A stretch of 64,000 nt of DNA from Prevotella herbatica (GCF_017347605.1 NZ_AP024484.1:1393501-1457500), one strand, 5' to 3'. Positions 16,522-26,531 are shown, counted from the stretch's first letter. Program-made: numbers and translations. Notes: generated from the letters alone by a model not told the origin.

Positions 16522-18518
16522 TACATTTTCTTTAATACCAACATATTTTTACTATACTCACATATCTTTGCATAAACATCCTTTACCATATTATAGTCTG
16601 TTACACCAAAAAAAGTATCGTTTATGTCTAATTTATACTGTACAAAAGAAGTCTTATCATCAACAGCACACCTTATATTGCATGATATTTCTTTATTTGG
16701 AGTTTCAATTCTTGCACCATTGCCTTTTTCCTCAACAATATATCCTTCTGGAATTGTTATGTGTACATTAAGCAATATGGACTGTTTATAAGGAAATTCA
16801 ATAGGAAGTTTGCGCTCTGTTGCGGTGAAAGGATTCTCCTTGATTGGTATTATGACAAGTGGATTAACATAGATATGATCAGATGTAGCTTCACAATTCT
16901 TTGAGAAAGAATAAGTCTCACAAACAGAAGGCGAGAAAGACGTTCTATCCGTAATTTTATAATCTGTTATTTCAAGCCCTTCTTCCTGAGCCTTTTTGCT
17001 TACGAAATCAGCACTGTCCTTAGCCTGTTTAAACTCATTTCTAACTCTTGCAGCAAAGTTATTCATACTTGTGCTTTTAACCATACCTGTCAAAACACCC
17101 TGAGGATTTAGTTGCGCAATAACTTTAATATTCTCCTTAGCTTGTGCGATGTACTGCAAATTAACCCATTTGCAATTATCTTTAGCTATTATACGAGCCC
17201 TGTCTGTAAGTAGCTTTGGAGGTAAGACATTCAAGTATCCATCATCTATCGACGAATCAATAAATACCATCGTGGAATCATTGGTGTATGCACCTACAAC
17301 AAAAGTATTAAGGAATTTCATTGAAGGATAAGTAAGAGGTAATCTACCATTGTCACGTGTGCTCATAACGACAGGCACAGCCTTTACACCAGCATCATTA
17401 AGCATGTTAATCAACACAAAATTAATATCAGCATTGTCACCACTACCATCTTTAAGAATGTTGCGAGAAGAACGTCCCCAGAAGCCATAATCACCATTCC
17501 ATTTCAACTTCTTTTTCAACAATTGATATATTGCAACAATCTTTTCTGTATTGTCTTTCAAATTATAGATTTTAGCAGCCATCATCTCATCCTTAAATGG
17601 ATTAGATTTTTTCATTCGATGTCCAAAATCATCATCCTCAAGCAAAGACTTATCAATGTCTTTCCAGTCCTGGGCATAATTCTGATAAGAATCTCCAGGA
17701 AGATGAATACTGTTAAGTTCTGCCGTTACCTTATTACAATAATCCTTAGCATGCCAAACAAAGCCATCTTCCTTAATAGAAGGCATGTCGCATGCAGTGA
17801 ACTTATATTCACATCCGTTACAGTTCAAACTTGATCCCCCATAATTAAAGGCACATCCGGTAATGTTTAATTTTTGCTCCATTTTATACATACTCGTGTT
17901 TTCCATGTTAAACTGAAAATACTCTGGTACAACCAAATGGTAATAGGAATACATTGTAGGGATTGAAGTTTGTGCATACCAATTTCTTATATTATAATAA
18001 AGAGGACTTACTATCTTGTATTGATATTCTATGACTGTACCAACCTTAACCTGCGGAACGGTAAACTTTATCAGCATATCTTCCTTGTCAAGGCGTTCAC
18101 GAAACACAAGTTTGTCATCCATCTTTGTCTTTACTATTTTTCCGTCAGTCATATTAAAAGCCACAGCTTTCAATCCATCTATCTTTTCACTGTTCATAGG
18201 ATTTCTTTGAAAGTCGACATAATTGATACTGACATTGGCATAGTCCTTTCCTTCTGGTTTCAGTATTTTAATACGCTCTTTTATGTCATAAACGACACAA
18301 AAGTTACCATCTCTGATATCATAGTTTACATTATCTAATTTGCACAATACTACGGCAGGTGCATTAGGTTCAATAGAACAAGAAGTCATTTTCATTTCTT
18401 CTGTGGTTGGATTTCCAAAATCCAGATTTGTATTCTGCGTTTGAGCAAGGATACTTAGATTATTAAACCATAAAACGATTACACACGACGTGGCTATAAT
18501 TCTAGTTTTAATTTTCAT
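16521..18518 (-). CDS. DUF3857/transglutaminase-like secreted protein 1
   Basis: I start at ATG 18518, which puts a proper signal peptide first (IIATSCVIVLWFNNLSILAQ); a longer frame to 18569 would prepend 17 residues and reach into the upstream terminator hairpin. The 665-residue product has DUF3857 in its first half and a transglutaminase-like region in the middle. There the usual catalytic GDC segment reads GSGDNADINFVLINML, so the Cys is replaced by Asn and this copy may lack enzyme activity, unlike its downstream paralogue, which keeps GDC. Confidence 0.78.
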   Translation of the reverse strand: MKIKTRIIATSCVIVLWFNNLSILAQTQNTNLDFGNPTTEEMKMTSCSIEPNAPAVVLCKLDNVNYDIRDGNFCVVYDIKERIKILKPEGKDYANVSINYVDFQRNPMNSEKIDGLKAVAFNMTDGKIVKTKMDDKLVFRERLDKEDMLIKFTVPQVKVGTVIEYQYKIVSPLYYNIRNWYAQTSIPTMYSYYHLVVPEYFQFNMENTSMYKMEQKLNITGCAFNYGGSSLNCNGCEYKFTACDMPSIKEDGFVWHAKDYCNKVTAELNSIHLPGDSYQNYAQDWKDIDKSLLEDDDFGHRMKKSNPFKDEMMAAKIYNLKDNTEKIVAIYQLLKKKLKWNGDYGFWGRSSRNILKDGSGDNADINFVLINMLNDAGVKAVPVVMSTRDNGRLPLTYPSMKFLNTFVVGAYTNDSTMVFIDSSIDDGYLNVLPPKLLTDRARIIAKDNCKWVNLQYIAQAKENIKVIAQLNPQGVLTGMVKSTSMNNFAARVRNEFKQAKDSADFVSKKAQEEGLEITDYKITDRTSFSPSVCETYSFSKNCEATSDHIYVNPLVIIPIKENPFTATERKLPIEFPYKQSILLNVHITIPEGYIVEEKGNGARIETPNKEISCNIRCAVDDKTSFVQYKLDINDTFFGVTDYNMVKDVYAKICEYSKNMLVLKKM

Positions 18519-18556
18519 GATAATAAATTGAACGTGATTATTTAAAGTAAGCATAC

Positions 18557-18586
18557 ACATACGCCACATGTATATATGGCGTATGT
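18557..18586 (-). terminator. Hairpin between the aldo-keto reductase and DUF3857 genes
   Basis: ACATACGCCA (18557-18566) and TGGCGTATGT (18577-18586) form a perfect 10-bp stem with a 10-nt loop. It lies 17 bases after the stop of the aldo-keto reductase gene and probably ends the long leftward rpoN operon. The T-run on the minus strand is weak. Confidence 0.55.
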
Positions 18587-18602
18587 TATATGATGTAATA
18601 GG

Positions 18603-19559
18603 CTATTCAGCAGCCTTTAAGTTCTTTTCCAGCTGGGGCACCGAGCTGGCACCAACAATGACGCTAGTTACGCCCTGTTGTTCTAAAATCCACGACAAAG
18701 CTTTCTCGGCAAGTGTCTTACCTTGTGCCGAAGCCTCAACGTTCCACGCTCTCAACTGAGCGATAAGTTCTGGTGTAAGCATATCACTCTTAAGGAATTT
18801 TCCTTGAGCCATTCTGCTGTCTTCAGGAATACCATTGATATATCTGTCGGTAAGCAAGCCCTGAGCTAATGGCGAAAAGCCAATAAAGCCGATGCCGTTA
18901 TCATGACAATAATCAAGAGTTCCACTCTCCTGTGGACCACGATTCAACAAATTCAGTTTATCTTGGAATATCAACAACGGAACATCACGTTCCTTTAGAT
19001 ATTTATCAGCAAACTTCAATGCCTCCAAAGGCCATCTGCTTATACCTATATACAAAGCCTTACCTTGTTTTACAATGTCAACAAGAGCCTGAAGAGTTTC
19101 CTCCAAAGGTGTGTTTGGATCGTAACGATGACTGTAGAATAAGTCTACATAATCAAGGTGCATACGTTTAAGACTCTGTTCAATACTGGCGAAAAGATAT
19201 TTTCTTGATCCCCAGTTACCATAAGGTCCTTCCCACATGTCATAACCAGCTTTACTGGAAATAAACAGTTCATCACGATAAGGTTTGAAACTATCGTCCA
19301 TGAGTCTTCCCATTGTTTCCTCAGCACTTCCGTATGGAGGACCATAATTATTTGCCAAATCAAAATGCGTTATTCCATGGTCGAAGGCATAGTGAGTAAT
19401 GGCACGGCTACGCTCATAGGGATCCACACCACCAAAATTATGCCAAAAGCCAAGTGATATCTTAGGCAGCATCACTCCACTTTTACCACAACGGCGATAG
19501 AACGTTTCTGAGCTATCATACCGATGTGAATCCGCAAGATAGTTTTGTTTTAGTTCCAT
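18603..19559 (-). CDS. Aldo/keto reductase, YghZ/Gpr-like
   Basis: A 318-residue TIM-barrel reductase. It shows the GpR/YghZ subgroup start (YRRCGKSGVMLPKISLGFWHNFG), FDLANNYGPPYGSAEETMGRL with the active-site Asp and Tyr, FISSKAGYDMWEGPYG with the catalytic Lys, YVDLFYSHR, and the NADPH-binding SVIVGASSVPQLEKNL. The E. coli relative reduces L-glyceraldehyde 3-phosphate and other aldehydes. It starts 7 bases after ispG and is probably the last gene of that operon. Confidence 0.85.
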   Translation of the reverse strand: MELKQNYLADSHRYDSSETFYRRCGKSGVMLPKISLGFWHNFGGVDPYERSRAITHYAFDHGITHFDLANNYGPPYGSAEETMGRLMDDSFKPYRDELFISSKAGYDMWEGPYGNWGSRKYLFASIEQSLKRMHLDYVDLFYSHRYDPNTPLEETLQALVDIVKQGKALYIGISRWPLEALKFADKYLKERDVPLLIFQDKLNLLNRGPQESGTLDYCHDNGIGFIGFSPLAQGLLTDRYINGIPEDSRMAQGKFLKSDMLTPELIAQLRAWNVEASAQGKTLAEKALSWILEQQGVTSVIVGASSVPQLEKNLKAAE

Positions 19560-19566
19560 AGGCTTT

Positions 19567-21447
19567 TTATTTTTGTTTTTGATCGTTATTGATTAATGCT
19601 AAAAGATGTTCCACTGCTACTTCCTGAGGTATGTTTTTCTCTACACACACCTGCTTGCGATATAGTGAAACCTTATTTATTCCAGCACCTACATATCCGT
19701 AATCGGCATCAGCCATCTCACCAGGACCGTTTACGATACACCCCATGATACCTATTTTCAAACCTTTCATGTGCTTTGTTGCCTCACGAATTTCTGCTAT
19801 AGTTTCACGAAGATCATATAGAGTACGACCACATCCAGGACAACTGATATATTCTGTTTTGCTAGTACGCAGGCGTGCTGCCTGAAGTATTCCGAAAGCT
19901 GTGTCGGTAATGACATCATTTGCAATATCACCATCATTCATCAGCCAAATTCCGTCGGTAAGTCCGTCTATCATCAATGCACCCATGTCCGCAGCAGCCT
20001 CTAGTTGGAAATCACTTTTCTCTGCTTTCGTATGTCGATACATCTGTGTAAAGACAACAGGATTAAAGGCGCCGTTATTCCATATTTCATGAACAAGAGC
20101 ACGCTGATCGGCTAATTTATTCTGATGATTGCTTGTGCATACCACAACTACCTCTGGATGAGTCTTCAGACAAGCAATATATTCTTCAGTTGGAGTACCA
20201 AACTGTAGAACAAGAAACTTCAACTCGGCTTTTATCATACTGATAAATGGCATTGCCGTAATAGGGAATATTGGATATATACCCTTTGCGTAATTATCGC
20301 CAACAGGAAGGGTTCCTTTTGCCTGGAGTTCAGCGTATACATTAAAGTCTAATATATAATTCTGCCTATTATCCAATTCTGCAGGAAGTTCAGAACCAAC
20401 ATATAAATAGTCAGCCTTTTGTCTGTCATCACTTGAATCTGAATTTCCTTTTCCGTTTGCTATCACAACAGGAACATTACTTCCACCAATACCATTCGCT
20501 GCACGGGTAAAACGACGCTCAGGATGCAACCAATCAAATTCGTTTGCCTGAGTTCCAGGAACAATAAGATGGCCAGCCTTATTTGATATATAGTCTACAA
20601 GATGACGTGCAACAGGTATCTCGGCAGAAGGTTCTTCACTAAGACTTACACGAACAGTGTCACCAATGCCATCAGACAATAATGCGCCTATTCCTACAGC
20701 ACTCTTTATACGTCCATCCTCGCCCTCACCGGCTTCGGTGACTCCAAGATGCAAAGGATATTTCATATCCTCTTTTAGCATCTGTTCAACCAAAAGACGT
20801 ACAGAACGAACCATAACTACAGTATTTGAAGATTTTATAGATATGACGACATCATTAAAATCCTGTTCCTTACATATACGCAGAAACTCCATACAACTCT
20901 CTACAATGCCTTCAGGAGTATCACCATATCTGTTACGTATGCGGTCGCTAAGACTTCCGTGGTTCACTCCAATACGAATAGCTGTATGATTTTCCTTACA
21001 TATATTAAGGAATGGAATGAAACGGTCTTTTATCTTCTTCAGTTCCTGCGAATATTCTTCATCTGTATATTCCTGCTTTATAAACTTACGAGCAGGATCG
21101 ACATAGTTGCCTGGATTAATTCTTACCTTCTCGGCATATAAAGCAGCAACATCAGCAACATTAGGATTAAAGTGTACATCGGCAACTAGTGGTGTCGTGT
21201 AACCATCAGCACGCAACTTGGCATTGATATTCTTTAAATTCTCTGCTTCCTTGCTACCTTGTGTTGTTAGTCTAACGAGTTCTCCACCAGCCTTAATAAT
21301 ATCTTCAGCCTGAGCTACACAAGCATCTGTATCATTAGTGTTTGTGGTGGTCATGGACTGAATACGTATAGGATTGTCACCGCCCATATCTATAGCGCCT
21401 ACATGAACAACAGTTGTTTCACGACGCTGATAATTAAATATATCCAT
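19567..21447 (-). CDS. ispG: 4-hydroxy-3-methylbut-2-enyl diphosphate synthase, large form
   Basis: A 626-residue protein, about 250 residues longer than the E. coli enzyme because of a central insertion between the TIM barrel and the iron-sulfur domain; this large form is typical of Bacteroidota, Chlamydia and plants. The N-terminal barrel begins VHVGAIDMGGDNPIRIQSMT. The [4Fe-4S] domain has CPGCGRTLYDL and GIMGCIVNGPGE with the three cysteine ligands. It performs the penultimate step of the non-mevalonate isoprenoid pathway. It follows purE by 44 bases. Confidence 0.95.
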   Translation of the reverse strand: MDIFNYQRRETTVVHVGAIDMGGDNPIRIQSMTTTNTNDTDACVAQAEDIIKAGGELVRLTTQGSKEAENLKNINAKLRADGYTTPLVADVHFNPNVADVAALYAEKVRINPGNYVDPARKFIKQEYTDEEYSQELKKIKDRFIPFLNICKENHTAIRIGVNHGSLSDRIRNRYGDTPEGIVESCMEFLRICKEQDFNDVVISIKSSNTVVMVRSVRLLVEQMLKEDMKYPLHLGVTEAGEGEDGRIKSAVGIGALLSDGIGDTVRVSLSEEPSAEIPVARHLVDYISNKAGHLIVPGTQANEFDWLHPERRFTRAANGIGGSNVPVVIANGKGNSDSSDDRQKADYLYVGSELPAELDNRQNYILDFNVYAELQAKGTLPVGDNYAKGIYPIFPITAMPFISMIKAELKFLVLQFGTPTEEYIACLKTHPEVVVVCTSNHQNKLADQRALVHEIWNNGAFNPVVFTQMYRHTKAEKSDFQLEAAADMGALMIDGLTDGIWLMNDGDIANDVITDTAFGILQAARLRTSKTEYISCPGCGRTLYDLRETIAEIREATKHMKGLKIGIMGCIVNGPGEMADADYGYVGAGINKVSLYRKQVCVEKNIPQEVAVEHLLALINNDQKQK

Positions 21448-21491
21448 AAATATTAAACATTCCTGTCAATTTCAACAGAACAGAGAATGTC

Positions 21492-22001
21492 TTAATTGCA
21501 TTTAAATTTATAATCTTTAATTTCTGCGAGGTCTTTATTAGCCTTTTCTATCTTTGCGCCAAGTCCAGCTTTCCATGCGTCAATCTTCTTTGCTACATCT
21601 TCATCGCAAAGTGCAATCATTTCAGCAGCAAGGATTGCTGCATTCTGAGCACCGTTAACTCCAACAGTAGCAACAGGTATGCCTGGAGGCATCTGAATGA
21701 TAGAAAGCATAGCGTCAAGACCATCAAGCATACCCTTAATTGGCACACCAATAACAGGCAATATTGTAGATGCAGCAATAACACCTGGTAATGCTGCTGC
21801 CATACCAGCTGCAGCAATGATAACCTTTATGCCACGTCCTTTAGCTTGCTTTGCAAAAGTCTCAACGGCATCAGGAGTACGATGTGCTGAGAGAGCATTT
21901 ACTTCGAATGGGATTTCGTTATCATTAAGCCATTTACACGCTTTTTCCATAACAGGCAGATCACTTGTACTGCCCATGATAATACTTACTACTGGTTTCA
22001 T
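21492..22001 (-). CDS. purE: 5-(carboxyamino)imidazole ribonucleotide mutase
   Basis: A 169-residue class I PurE of the usual length. Key segments are SIIMGSTSDLPVMEKA with the substrate-binding Ser/Asp, NALSAHRTPDAV with the catalytic His, and GMAAALPGVIA. It shifts the carboxyl group of N5-CAIR to C4 in purine synthesis. It lies between a PAP2-like gene and ispG in a leftward housekeeping operon. Confidence 0.95.
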   Translation of the reverse strand: MKPVVSIIMGSTSDLPVMEKACKWLNDNEIPFEVNALSAHRTPDAVETFAKQAKGRGIKVIIAAAGMAAALPGVIAASTILPVIGVPIKGMLDGLDAMLSIIQMPPGIPVATVGVNGAQNAAILAAEMIALCDEDVAKKIDAWKAGLGAKIEKANKDLAEIKDYKFKCN

Positions 22002-22039
22002 ATTATTCTTTGTTTTTAATTTTGTTTTCTTTTATTATA

Positions 22040-22657
22040 TCACACTATTGCTATAGCCATAAATGCCACGATAGCACCCAACAGCCACGCCACAGTTATC
22101 TGTGACAGCGAATGTTGACGCAATACCATACGGCTTGTTCCTACAACACCCGATATGATTAACGTCAGGCATAACCACCATATAGGATTAAAATCGAATA
22201 TCAGTGCAAATGCCAGCAATGCTCCTGCAACTCCACCTATAGCCGTTGCATGTACAGATATTTTCCACCATACGTTTATTATGGCACATATCAACTGTAT
22301 CAGTAGTGCTGCGACTAATATTCCACCCATAAAATGAGGTATATGGAATATGCTCATTATGTAATAGCAACTAAAATAGCACAATATTGAAATAACATAC
22401 GGCACCATTCTTCGCTCTTTTACACCCAACTCGATAAGCGACCATCCCTGATATGTTCGATACAAATGTATCAACAGTGTAGGCAACAGTATAGTGAAAG
22501 CATACACCAAAGCCAATACTGTGAATTTGTACGACCAAGGTAAAAGCCCCAAATAACTGAAGAGAAACAATGCCAGCAAACCAACTATTGGCAAATAGAA
22601 TGGAGTAAACACCATACTGGCGATTCTTGCAGTTAATATAATATCCTTTTCTTTCAT
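22040..22657 (-). CDS. PAP2-like integral membrane protein
   Basis: A 205-residue protein with about six membrane helices. PAP2 phosphatase motifs are recognisable but altered: KERRMVPY for motif 1, WKISVHATAIGG in place of PSGH, and SRMVLRQHSLSQITVAWLLG for motif 3 with its Arg and His. It may be a lipid phosphatase or a non-catalytic relative. It starts 27 bases after rpoN and 38 bases before purE, in the same operon. Confidence 0.72.
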   Translation of the reverse strand: MKEKDIILTARIASMVFTPFYLPIVGLLALFLFSYLGLLPWSYKFTVLALVYAFTILLPTLLIHLYRTYQGWSLIELGVKERRMVPYVISILCYFSCYYIMSIFHIPHFMGGILVAALLIQLICAIINVWWKISVHATAIGGVAGALLAFALIFDFNPIWWLCLTLIISGVVGTSRMVLRQHSLSQITVAWLLGAIVAFMAIAIV

Positions 22658-22684
22658 ATTTTTTGTCGTTTCAGAATATAATTG

Positions 22685-24205
22685 TCAATAGCGTCTCAAT
22701 CTTGCTACTGGCAAATTCATCTGTTCTCTATATTTTGCTATTGTACGTCGTGCAATAGGATAACCTTTTTCCTTCATTATCTTAGCCAACGCATCGTCAC
22801 TGAGCGGCTTTTTCTTGTTTTCCTTATCAATAACTTCTTTCAATGCCAGCTTTATCTTTCTTGTAGACATTTCTTCCCCATCATCTGTTGTATATGAGTC
22901 TGTAAAGAAGAAACGTAATGGAAACGTTCCCCATCTTGTCTGGGCATACTTCACATTACTTACTCTACTTATTGTAGATATATCAAGTCCTGTCTTGTCA
23001 GCAATATCTTTAAGAATCATTGGTTTCAAATCGCTCTCATCACCGTCTTGAAAGAATTTTCTCTGCCAATTTATGATAGCCTTCATCGTTACCGTGAGAG
23101 TATGGCGACGTTGCTTTATTGCCTCTATGAATCCTTGCGCCTTATCTACTTTTCCTTTGGCATATAGCAAAGCTTCTTTTGTCTGTCGATTCATACCGTC
23201 CTTGTTGTTCTTGTACGTATCAACCATTTCAGAAAACGTGGAAGATACTTTCAGCTCTGGAATATTTCCTTGATTAAGAGTGAAAGAAACAGAGCCATCA
23301 TCAGCTGTATCAACAATGAAATCAGGAGTTATTTGCTGAATATTTATACCTTCGGTTTCACCTAATGCAGCTCCTGGTTTAGGATTCAATTTTCTTATTT
23401 CTTTTCTCAGCGTGTCAATCTGTGTATCGTTGAGCATCATCTGCATCTGGATTTTATCCCAATGCTTCTTAGTAAATTCATCGAAATAATCCTTGAATAC
23501 AGTTTCCATAGCATCAAGAAGTCGAATATTACCAGATGTCTTATCATCTTCTCGCATTCTTTCAACCTGCAATAGCAGACATTCCTGAAGTGAGCGCGCA
23601 CCAATACCAGCAGGGTCCATACTTTGGAGCATCTTAAGTATATCATCTATTTCGTCAGTTGCAACTTCAATATTATGATATATGGCGAGTTCATCGCTTA
23701 TTGTATCCAAATCTTTTCTAAGAAGTCCGTCATCATCAAGACTTCCTATCAGATATTCCATAACTTCATGCTGCTCGCTATTAAGAGACATCATATCCAT
23801 CTGTTCCTTCAATCTGTCATAGAAAGAAGTGGTGTCTCCATATATTATTTCCTCATAGTCAGCATTATCATTACTGTTTGAGAAGGAAGCCTGAGGCATT
23901 GCATCATCCCCCCCAATACTTTCGAGGGCAGCATCGAGTGCATCCTGTCGTTCTTCCTTTTCTACCTGCACGTCAAAATCAGAAGAGTCATCATCTCCGT
24001 CAGCAAAATTATCATCACTATCGGTCAGTCCCATCTCATTATCATCCCTTTCAAGTGCGGGATTGTCATCAAGTTCGGTATTGATATTCTCTTCTAATTC
24101 CGTCAAAGGCATTTCCAGCAGGTGTACCTGTAACATCTGCTGTTGCGACAGACGCATCACCTGCGCTAGCTTCTGTTCTTGTGTCTGGACTAATTTCTGA
24201 GCCAT
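22685..24205 (-). CDS. rpoN: RNA polymerase sigma-54 factor
   Basis: A 506-residue sigma-54. Region I is the Gln/Leu-rich start (LVQTQEQKLAQVMRLSQQQML). An acidic region II spans about residues 50-110. The core-binding domain follows, with the helix-turn-helix region around ISTISRVSNVKYAQT. The RpoN box is present near the C-terminus as ARRTIAKYREQMNLPVA. It directs RNA polymerase to -24/-12 promoters opened by AAA+ activators; no such activator is in the window. It begins 3 bases after the upstream unknown gene's stop, so the two are co-expressed. Confidence 0.95.
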   Translation of the reverse strand: MAQKLVQTQEQKLAQVMRLSQQQMLQVHLLEMPLTELEENINTELDDNPALERDDNEMGLTDSDDNFADGDDDSSDFDVQVEKEERQDALDAALESIGGDDAMPQASFSNSNDNADYEEIIYGDTTSFYDRLKEQMDMMSLNSEQHEVMEYLIGSLDDDGLLRKDLDTISDELAIYHNIEVATDEIDDILKMLQSMDPAGIGARSLQECLLLQVERMREDDKTSGNIRLLDAMETVFKDYFDEFTKKHWDKIQMQMMLNDTQIDTLRKEIRKLNPKPGAALGETEGINIQQITPDFIVDTADDGSVSFTLNQGNIPELKVSSTFSEMVDTYKNNKDGMNRQTKEALLYAKGKVDKAQGFIEAIKQRRHTLTVTMKAIINWQRKFFQDGDESDLKPMILKDIADKTGLDISTISRVSNVKYAQTRWGTFPLRFFFTDSYTTDDGEEMSTRKIKLALKEVIDKENKKKPLSDDALAKIMKEKGYPIARRTIAKYREQMNLPVARLRRY

Positions 24206-24208
24206 ATC

Positions 24209-24883
24209 TTACTTTCTAAAATATTCTTTAAGTTGTGACGCTAATGCAGCAAGTCCTTTAGGATCTCCGTTACCATATCTTTGCCATATATCGTGACAAC
24301 TTTCAAATAGCGGACTTACTTCCAATGTAATTCTATTATAATATGGATCACATTGCTGAAAAGCATCCATGACATCAACTATCACTCCGGCATCTATGTC
24401 TGTAAGTTTTACCAAATCCTGTATTTCAGATGTCTCCTTAACCATTGTTATAGGGGTAAGGTGAAAATATAGGTCTAGAATTATTATCAAATGCAAGGGC
24501 ATAAGTATATTTTTACTTTCATCCAAATTTGCATAATAATTCTTTAATGGTTTGAAATCATTCTGCCAAGTATCTTTAGTTTCCACTCCACGATAAAATT
24601 CATCTGGATGGTTGAAACCTCGCATCAGTCGTAGTTGCTCAACATCGGCGTTAAGTTTCTTCAAATGGTTAGTAAATTTATTCCACAGCAAATTCAGACT
24701 TGGCGTGGAATGCCGTCTAAGCCAAAACATCTGTTCATAGAGAAATTGTGGCTCTATGTTCAGTTCCAATGCAAGTTCTACCATTGCACGTGAGTAAATC
24801 GCCTTCACGCCCACTGGTTTTTTCAGATATAGTTGCATAAGCGGCAACCAGTATTCTTCTTGCCATAAAGGATGATTTGCCAT
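24209..24883 (-). CDS. Unknown conserved-type protein, first gene of the rpoN operon
   Basis: A 224-residue soluble protein that I cannot assign. It is rich in Leu, Trp and Tyr and looks all-helical (for example LWQEEYWLPLMQLYLKKPVGVKAIYSRAMVELAL), with no signal peptide or metal motif. It is preceded by a perfect consensus promoter and a 36-bp palindrome that ends directly against its ATG, giving a leader of only about 10-15 nt. It ends 3 bases before rpoN, so it may act with or on sigma-54 (inference from position only). Confidence 0.75.
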   Translation of the reverse strand: MANHPLWQEEYWLPLMQLYLKKPVGVKAIYSRAMVELALELNIEPQFLYEQMFWLRRHSTPSLNLLWNKFTNHLKKLNADVEQLRLMRGFNHPDEFYRGVETKDTWQNDFKPLKNYYANLDESKNILMPLHLIIILDLYFHLTPITMVKETSEIQDLVKLTDIDAGVIVDVMDAFQQCDPYYNRITLEVSPLFESCHDIWQRYGNGDPKGLAALASQLKEYFRK

Positions 24884-24919
24884 GATAATCTTTATCTTTC
24901 TGCAAAGATAAAGATTATC
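24884..24919. promoter_or_regulatory. 36-bp perfect palindrome over the promoter of the rpoN operon
   Basis: Arms 24884-24899 (GATAATCTTTATCTTT) and 24904-24919 are perfect reverse complements around a 4-base centre CTGC. It covers the -7 box and the transcription start and abuts the start codon at 24883. It may be an operator, a 5' mRNA stem that hides the start codon, or both. Confidence 0.8.
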
Positions 24920-24933
24920 ACAGACAAAACAAA
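24903..24933 (-). promoter_or_regulatory. Promoter of the rpoN operon
   Basis: On the minus strand TTTG (24933-24930), 19 bases, TATCTTTG (24910-24903), an exact consensus. The start codon is 20 bases after the -7 box. Confidence 0.85.
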
Positions 24934-24969
24934 AGGAATTTATTCTTTTTTGCTACATACAACAAGAAG

Positions 24970-26508
24970 TTATTTTTCGTGCTTCATTTCTTTCTTCATC
25001 TCTCTTCCAATGACATTACAATAAGGAATGTGTTTTAAGGTTGAGCGCACTGGTTGAACATACCACAGCATTAACAACAGCAAGAAGAATGTTCCACCAA
25101 CGCATGTAACCCCATACATTTGCTTTATACCCATCATCAGACTTTGCATATAGTCATAAGGTCTACCTGATACCATATTGTCGGTTACATAATATCTCAA
25201 CATGTAACTATAAACACCATTGCACATTGTAGCTACAAGACCGTTACGAATGAACCCAGCGATAGTCATTCCTAAAAAGAAATTTGGATACGGCATCAGA
25301 TCCTGAAGATATATGGTAAGCGTTACAAAAAATATTGCATAACCAAAATTCTGTATAAAAGTAGGGAAATATAATCGCTCAATATTTAGATCTGGCGTTA
25401 TATAAAAATACATCCATACCTGATATACCAAAAGAAACATAAATCCAATTGTTAGCAAGGTGGTATATTTTAAACGAACCATCTTCATCCACCACAAGCT
25501 GAATAGACAACCTGTCATTGCTCCAACAATATTTATCAAATCGAACCTAGACGTTGTCATTGTTCCATAATGCAAAACAGCCCCCATAAATACCGTCTGT
25601 AATGCTTTCGGCGTTGAGTTCATCAGCTCTGCTACAGCAAACATTCCCAATATAGGAACCAACGTTTTGTGTTTAAAAGCCGTTGGCAAAATGTAAGGAT
25701 GTCGTATATGGCACATGCGCTGAATTGCAAACCATAGTGTGACAGGAATGCTCATTAAAACAATGCGCCAAACCGTCCCGTCCCACCAATTATAAAATTC
25801 ACCGTAGTTGGATATGAATATACCTTCAAGTATAAACAATGACCATAATATACACCCCAACCAGTCTATACTAATAAACGGTATCGGTTTCATAAATCTG
25901 TAATGCTGAGTACAGAAAAACACAACTAATAAGACGAACGTTAGCAGCAATATAACAAACCATTGCATTGCCATCCATGTTCCACAGTAATATGTGAGTT
26001 GTATAGCTATCCAAGAACTCCAGCTCATATCACCGAGAACTACGATATACAGCAACGGAAAGAATATTCTGAAATCTCGTCTCGGAGTCATCCATAAACG
26101 AATATTAGATGTACATTCGAATGTTGCCATGAGCTTCATATAGCCACAGGCATAAGAGAAAATGCAAAGCAATGGAATTGAGCGTACCCACAATGCCAGA
26201 AAGTTACACAATATCATTCCTGATATTGAGAACATCAGAAGGTTACGATTGGTAAACCTGAACTTTAGTCTAAAAAGTATTGGGAATGGCATTGTTACAC
26301 CAAGAACACCACACATGACTATCATCGTCACGTCTTCTTTCATCATACCACATTCGCCAACCATCTGTTCTATTGACCCCAGATACACACAATTTACCAT
26401 CTGAAATATAATGATAAATGAAAAATATATCCAAGGCTGAAGCTTTTTGGGAACAAAAGGCTTCATAAACGGCATAACAAACGGATGACTTATAAATGTA
26501 TCTGCCAT
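24970..26508 (-). CDS. MFS transporter, EmrB-like efflux component
   Basis: A 512-residue protein with about 14 hydrophobic segments, the topology of the DHA2 drug-exporter group. Segments such as MPFPILFRLKFRFTNRNLL replace the usual loop 2-3 motif. It is the last gene of an operon with an HlyD/EmrA adaptor and a TolC-type outer membrane channel, so it should work as the inner membrane pump of a tripartite exporter driven by proton flow. Substrate not predictable; drugs, bile acids or fatty acids are typical for the group. Confidence 0.8.
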   Translation of the reverse strand: MADTFISHPFVMPFMKPFVPKKLQPWIYFSFIIIFQMVNCVYLGSIEQMVGECGMMKEDVTMIVMCGVLGVTMPFPILFRLKFRFTNRNLLMFSISGMILCNFLALWVRSIPLLCIFSYACGYMKLMATFECTSNIRLWMTPRRDFRIFFPLLYIVVLGDMSWSSWIAIQLTYYCGTWMAMQWFVILLLTFVLLVVFFCTQHYRFMKPIPFISIDWLGCILWSLFILEGIFISNYGEFYNWWDGTVWRIVLMSIPVTLWFAIQRMCHIRHPYILPTAFKHKTLVPILGMFAVAELMNSTPKALQTVFMGAVLHYGTMTTSRFDLINIVGAMTGCLFSLWWMKMVRLKYTTLLTIGFMFLLVYQVWMYFYITPDLNIERLYFPTFIQNFGYAIFFVTLTIYLQDLMPYPNFFLGMTIAGFIRNGLVATMCNGVYSYMLRYYVTDNMVSGRPYDYMQSLMMGIKQMYGVTCVGGTFFLLLLMLWYVQPVRSTLKHIPYCNVIGREMKKEMKHEK

Positions 26509-26531
26509 ATATTATCCTTTATTTTTTATCA

